9,732 bases of DNA from an uncultured Collinsella sp. (GTDB lineage Bacteria > Actinomycetota > Coriobacteriia > Coriobacteriales > Coriobacteriaceae): positions 1 through 9,732 of the forward strand of contig CABUHP010000046.1 in the NCBI GenBank assembly GCA_902491415.1, written 5' to 3'. A program made the position numbers and the translations under genes. Of the stretch, positions 6,742 to 9,732 are shown one piece after another (positions within the stretch are counted from its first letter, which is position 1; every line of letters starts with the position of its first letter). Below the pieces are notes generated by a model that did not search any database, was not told where the DNA came from, and worked only from the letters and a program-made list of their open reading frames with translations.

Positions 6742-7221
6742 CTACACGCCGGCGGCGATGCCGGTGCGGTCGTGGATGGCGCCATGCGGGCAGACGACGG
6801 CGCACATGCCGCACGACAGGCAGTCCACGCCGTCGATATGGGCGCAGTTGTCCTCGATGCGGATAGCGCCGGCAGGGCACTTTTTGGCGCACATACCGCA
6901 ACCGATACAGCTCGTGTCGCAGACCTTGCGCGCAATGGCACCCTTATCGGTGTTGTTGCAGCGCACCAGAATGTTCTGGTAGCCGGGGACGAAGGCAATC
7001 ACGCGCTGCGGGCACGCCACGCCGCACAGGCCACAGCCCGTGCACTTGGAGCGGTCCACGCGGGCGATGCCATCGACCAGCGCAATGGCGCCGTGGGGGC
7101 AGGCCGTGACGCAGGCGCCACAGCCAATGCAGCCTTCGCTGCAGCGGGCATCGCCGCCTGCGGAGGCGCAACCGCTTCCGCAGGCAACGTAGGCCACGTT
7201 ATGTTGAATGGATTTGGCCAT
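6742..7221 (-). CDS. RnfB-like polyferredoxin, four 4Fe-4S motifs
   Basis: This 159-residue protein has 22 cysteines. Four CxxCxxCxxxCP motifs are visible: C31-C41, C60-C70, C105-C115 and C134-C144. Between the second and third pairs is a linker containing VRCNNTDKGA, the pattern seen in the ferredoxin part of RnfB. Extra cysteines (C14, C18, C27, C88, C101, C126) are also RnfB-like. No signal peptide or membrane segment is seen, so it should be a soluble electron carrier or subunit. It starts 11 bases after the ygfK stop, with a weak GGCGAG site overlapping that TAG, and ends 12 bases before the hydroxylase gene, so translational coupling is likely. Its position argues that it passes electrons between the 2Fe-2S clusters of the hydroxylase and the Fe-S/flavin centres of YgfK. 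Confidence 0.88.
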   Translation of the reverse strand: MAKSIQHNVAYVACGSGCASAGGDARCSEGCIGCGACVTACPHGAIALVDGIARVDRSKCTGCGLCGVACPQRVIAFVPGYQNILVRCNNTDKGAIARKVCDTSCIGCGMCAKKCPAGAIRIEDNCAHIDGVDCLSCGMCAVVCPHGAIHDRTGIAAGV

Positions 7222-7232
7222 AAGAGACTCGC

Positions 7233-9732
7233 CTATTTCTTAAGAAGGTACGAATAGTTGTCGCGCACAGCCCTGATGGTCAGGCGGACGGCCTCGGGAA
7301 GACCGGTGTTGACGGCATCGACCGAGACGGTGCGGACCGTGCCGGCGACGCGAACCTTAAAGTGGTCCTCGTCCACGGCCAGGAAGCCCTCGTTCTCGGA
7401 GTTCTCCATGTCCTCCTCGCTCCAGAACAGGGTGAGCTTGTCCTTGTAGGGACGACCCTCCTGGTAAGGGCAGAACACGGCGCAGTTACCGCACTCGTTG
7501 CACATGCCGTCGACATGGACGACCTGATGCTTGGCCAGGCCCGGCACCTTAATTGCCACGTTGGCGCGGTTGGGGCACACGTCGCAGCAGACCTCGCACA
7601 CCGAGCCGCAGCCCAGGCAGCGGGTCTTGGTGCAGTTGCGCTTGTCGCGGCACAGCGACCCCTTGCGCTCGTAGCAGGTGTCCTCGCGGCCGGCCTGCTC
7701 GTTGCAGTCGGCGTACTTGTTAAAGTCCACGCCGGCGATGGCGCGGGCGACTTCGGCGGCGTCGGCAATAGCCTCGACCACGGTGGCCGGACCGCGACGG
7801 CAGTCGCCGGCAGCCCAAACGCCCTCGACGCCGGTGGAGGTGGCGGCAAGACGGCCGCGACGGTCGTGCTCGACGCCCGCGGCATCGTACAGGCTGGCAT
7901 CAATGCCCTCGCCCACGGCGCAGATCACCGTGGTGGCGGGAAGCTCGACGGTCTCGCCCGTGGCGACGGGGCTGCGACGGCCGCTTACATCCGGCTCGCC
8001 AAGCTCCATAACGTCGCAGGTCAGCACGGCGCCGTTAAGTGCCTTGGGGGCCAGCAGCTCGCAGAACTCAACACCGTCGGCAAGAGCAAGATCAAGCTCT
8101 TCCTCGTCAGCGGGCATCTGCTTCTTGGTGCGGCGATACACCAGGCGCACGTTCTTCACGCCAGTCAGACGCTTGGCCACGCGAGCCGCGTCCATGGCGG
8201 TGTTGCCGGCGCCAATGACCACGACGTCCTCGCCCAGCTCGAGCTTCTCGCCCTTCTTGGCGGCCTCGAGGAACTCCAGCACGTCGAGCTCGGCGCCCTC
8301 GCCCAAGCCTGCAGAGCCGGGCATCCAGGCACCGGTGGCCACGACCACGTCGGTAAAGCCCTGGGCCTTGAGTTCGTCGATGGAATCCACGCGAGCGTTG
8401 AGCTGCACCTTGGCGCCAAAGGCCAGGCAGAGCTCGGCATCGTGGGAGATATCGTCGCTCGCGATACGGAACTCGGGAATCACGTGACGGACCACGCCGC
8501 CGAGCGAGTCGCGGGCTTCAAAGATGGTGACGGGCACGCCGGCGCGCGTCAGGAAGAATGCCGTCGCCAGGCCGGCCGGGCCGCCGCCGATAACGGCAAC
8601 GTTGCGCTCGCCGTCGTTGGCGATAGCCTGGGCACGCAGCTTGGGCAGCACGGCGGTCATGGCCTCACGGGCGGCCTTGAGCTTGCTGGCGCGGATCTGA
8701 GCACCCTCGGGCTCGTAGAACGCACGCTCGCAGGCACGGCCGCAGGGATGCGGGCAGATGGTGCCAGTGATGAACGGCAGAGCGTTGCGCTCGATGATGA
8801 TGTTGAGTGCGTCCTCGTAGCGGCCCTCGTCAACAGCCGCCAGATAGGCGGGAATGTCCTGCTGGATGGGGCAGCTCGTGCGGCACGGCGTGGTAAAGCA
8901 GTCGGAAAGCGGGCTCTTGCCGGCGACCTTGCGGTCGGGCAGCGGGCGCAGCGGCTTCTTGTAGAGCGGGTTGGTGAGCGAGTCGGTCTGGATCGCAGTC
9001 ACAGCCTCGAGAGAGACACCCGCGAACGGCTTGCCATCCAGGTCGGTAAACTCGCCGGCCATCTGGCTAAAGCGCTCGTAGCCACCGGGCTTGAGCACGT
9101 CGGTCGCCAGGGTGACGGGCCAAATGCCGGCATCGTACAGGGCGCGGATGTTGTAGACCGTAGCACCGCCGGAGTAGCTGATGCGCAGCTTGCCATCGAA
9201 CTGCTCGGTAATGCGACGGGCAGCCTCGATGGTCAGCGAGAACAGCGAACGGCCGGACATGTACATCTCGGTGGAAGGCAGCTCGTTCCTCGTCACGTCG
9301 ACGGGGAACGTGTTGGTCAGCTTGACGCCAAACTCCAGGCCGTGCTCGGCGCACAGGGCAATCAGGCGCTCGAACATGGGCACGGCGTCGGCCCACTGCA
9401 GGTCCTCGCGGAAGTGCGTGTCATCAAAGACGATGTAGTCAAAGCCCAGCTCGTTCAGACGCTGGCGGGCAAACTCATAGCCCAGCAGCGTGGGGTTGCA
9501 CTTGATGTAGGTGTTGAGACCCTTCTCGGCAATCAGGTAGGTCGCGATGCGCTCGATCTCCGCCGGCGGGCAGCCATGCAGCGTGGACTCGGTAATGGAG
9601 TTGGAGACGCGCGCCGGGATGGACTCGACAAACGCAGCATCGACATGCTCAAACTTGTCCAGGTTGGCGAGCGCCCACGTGCGGCACTCGTTCCAAACCT
9701 CGGAGCCGCTGGCGTCCTTCATGCCCTCGATG
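7233..9732 (-). CDS. ygfK: YgfK, putative selenate reductase / anaerobic purine-pathway flavo-Fe-S protein, N-terminus missing
   Basis: The frame is open through the window edge; about 170 N-terminal residues are missing compared with E. coli YgfK (about 1,030 aa). The first in-window Met (9722) is internal. Numbering from it: a dihydroorotate-dehydrogenase-like barrel to about 250 (HGCPP, KCNPTLLGYE, YMSGRSLF, ISYSGG); a GltD-type double 4Fe-4S region (C275, C280, C284, C323, C327, C331); an FAD fold with GGGPAG (379-384); a second nucleotide fold with GAGNTA (504-509); and FAD-contacting AAGD (637-640). The C-terminus has C702/C705/C709/C713/C716 and C741/C744/C747/C751 Fe-S motifs and the family tail GRPYKDKLTLFW. 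The protein is soluble. It was once proposed as a selenate reductase subunit; later work links such clusters to anaerobic urate/purine breakdown. It is the first visible gene of the operon; the promoter lies outside the window. Confidence 0.92.
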   Translation of the reverse strand, partial: IEGMKDASGSEVWNECRTWALANLDKFEHVDAAFVESIPARVSNSITESTLHGCPPAEIERIATYLIAEKGLNTYIKCNPTLLGYEFARQRLNELGFDYIVFDDTHFREDLQWADAVPMFERLIALCAEHGLEFGVKLTNTFPVDVTRNELPSTEMYMSGRSLFSLTIEAARRITEQFDGKLRISYSGGATVYNIRALYDAGIWPVTLATDVLKPGGYERFSQMAGEFTDLDGKPFAGVSLEAVTAIQTDSLTNPLYKKPLRPLPDRKVAGKSPLSDCFTTPCRTSCPIQQDIPAYLAAVDEGRYEDALNIIIERNALPFITGTICPHPCGRACERAFYEPEGAQIRASKLKAAREAMTAVLPKLRAQAIANDGERNVAVIGGGPAGLATAFFLTRAGVPVTIFEARDSLGGVVRHVIPEFRIASDDISHDAELCLAFGAKVQLNARVDSIDELKAQGFTDVVVATGAWMPGSAGLGEGAELDVLEFLEAAKKGEKLELGEDVVVIGAGNTAMDAARVAKRLTGVKNVRLVYRRTKKQMPADEEELDLALADGVEFCELLAPKALNGAVLTCDVMELGEPDVSGRRSPVATGETVELPATTVICAVGEGIDASLYDAAGVEHDRRGRLAATSTGVEGVWAAGDCRRGPATVVEAIADAAEVARAIAGVDFNKYADCNEQAGREDTCYERKGSLCRDKRNCTKTRCLGCGSVCEVCCDVCPNRANVAIKVPGLAKHQVVHVDGMCNECGNCAVFCPYQEGRPYKDKLTLFWSEEDMENSENEGFLAVDEDHFKVRVAGTVRTVSVDAVNTGLPEAVRLTIRAVRDNYSYLLKK

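Noticed and set aside
4135..7257. A 1,040-codon open frame on the plus strand, antisense to the molybdenum hydroxylase and polyferredoxin genes.
   Set aside because: Its translation is rich in Ala, Gly, Val, His and Leu with no recognisable domain. The minus-strand genes in the same place have complete, conserved motifs. In GC-rich genes with biased codon use, the complementary frame often lacks stops, so this is a shadow.

Overview
The window looks like a GC-rich anaerobic gut actinobacterium of the Coriobacteriia, most likely Collinsella. This is inferred from base composition, gene content and the style of the intergenic elements; no rRNA or other marker gene is present to confirm it. Every gene called with confidence is on the minus strand, so transcription runs from high to low coordinates.

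Right part (9732 down to about 3850): the distal part of a tightly packed operon. It encodes YgfK (N-terminus beyond the window edge), a 159-residue RnfB-like polyferredoxin, and a 925-residue xanthine-dehydrogenase-type molybdenum hydroxylase of the selenium-dependent class. The gaps are only 11 and 12 bases, and a strong hairpin terminator closes the unit. YgfK carries FAD, a nucleotide-binding fold and several Fe-S motifs; the hydroxylase carries two 2Fe-2S motifs and a Mo-cofactor domain but no FAD domain. The likely logic is that the polyferredoxin links the hydroxylase to the flavin of YgfK, in anaerobic purine (xanthine/urate) metabolism. The older family name is 'selenate reductase'.

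Middle part (about 3850 to 2061): after a degenerate 62-bp tandem repeat comes a perfect 26-bp palindrome sitting inside the apparent promoter of an ATPase_2/DUF234-type gene (463 aa). Between that gene and the next lie five tandem units with exact 23-bp spacing, directly upstream of a second ATPase, of the AAA_14/DUF4143 type (431 aa). Both ATPases end in a PD-(D/E)XK nuclease-like motif. Two unrelated-looking ATPase-nuclease genes, each with its own elaborate cis element, form the most intriguing accessory module here. Their biological role is unknown.

Left part (764 to 1): a region without a convincing intact gene, containing a possible minus-strand terminator and plus-strand fragments that look like decayed membrane-protein coding sequence. 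It is followed by a short DEDD-type 3'-5' exonuclease reading frame that stops after the first catalytic motif and is probably truncated.
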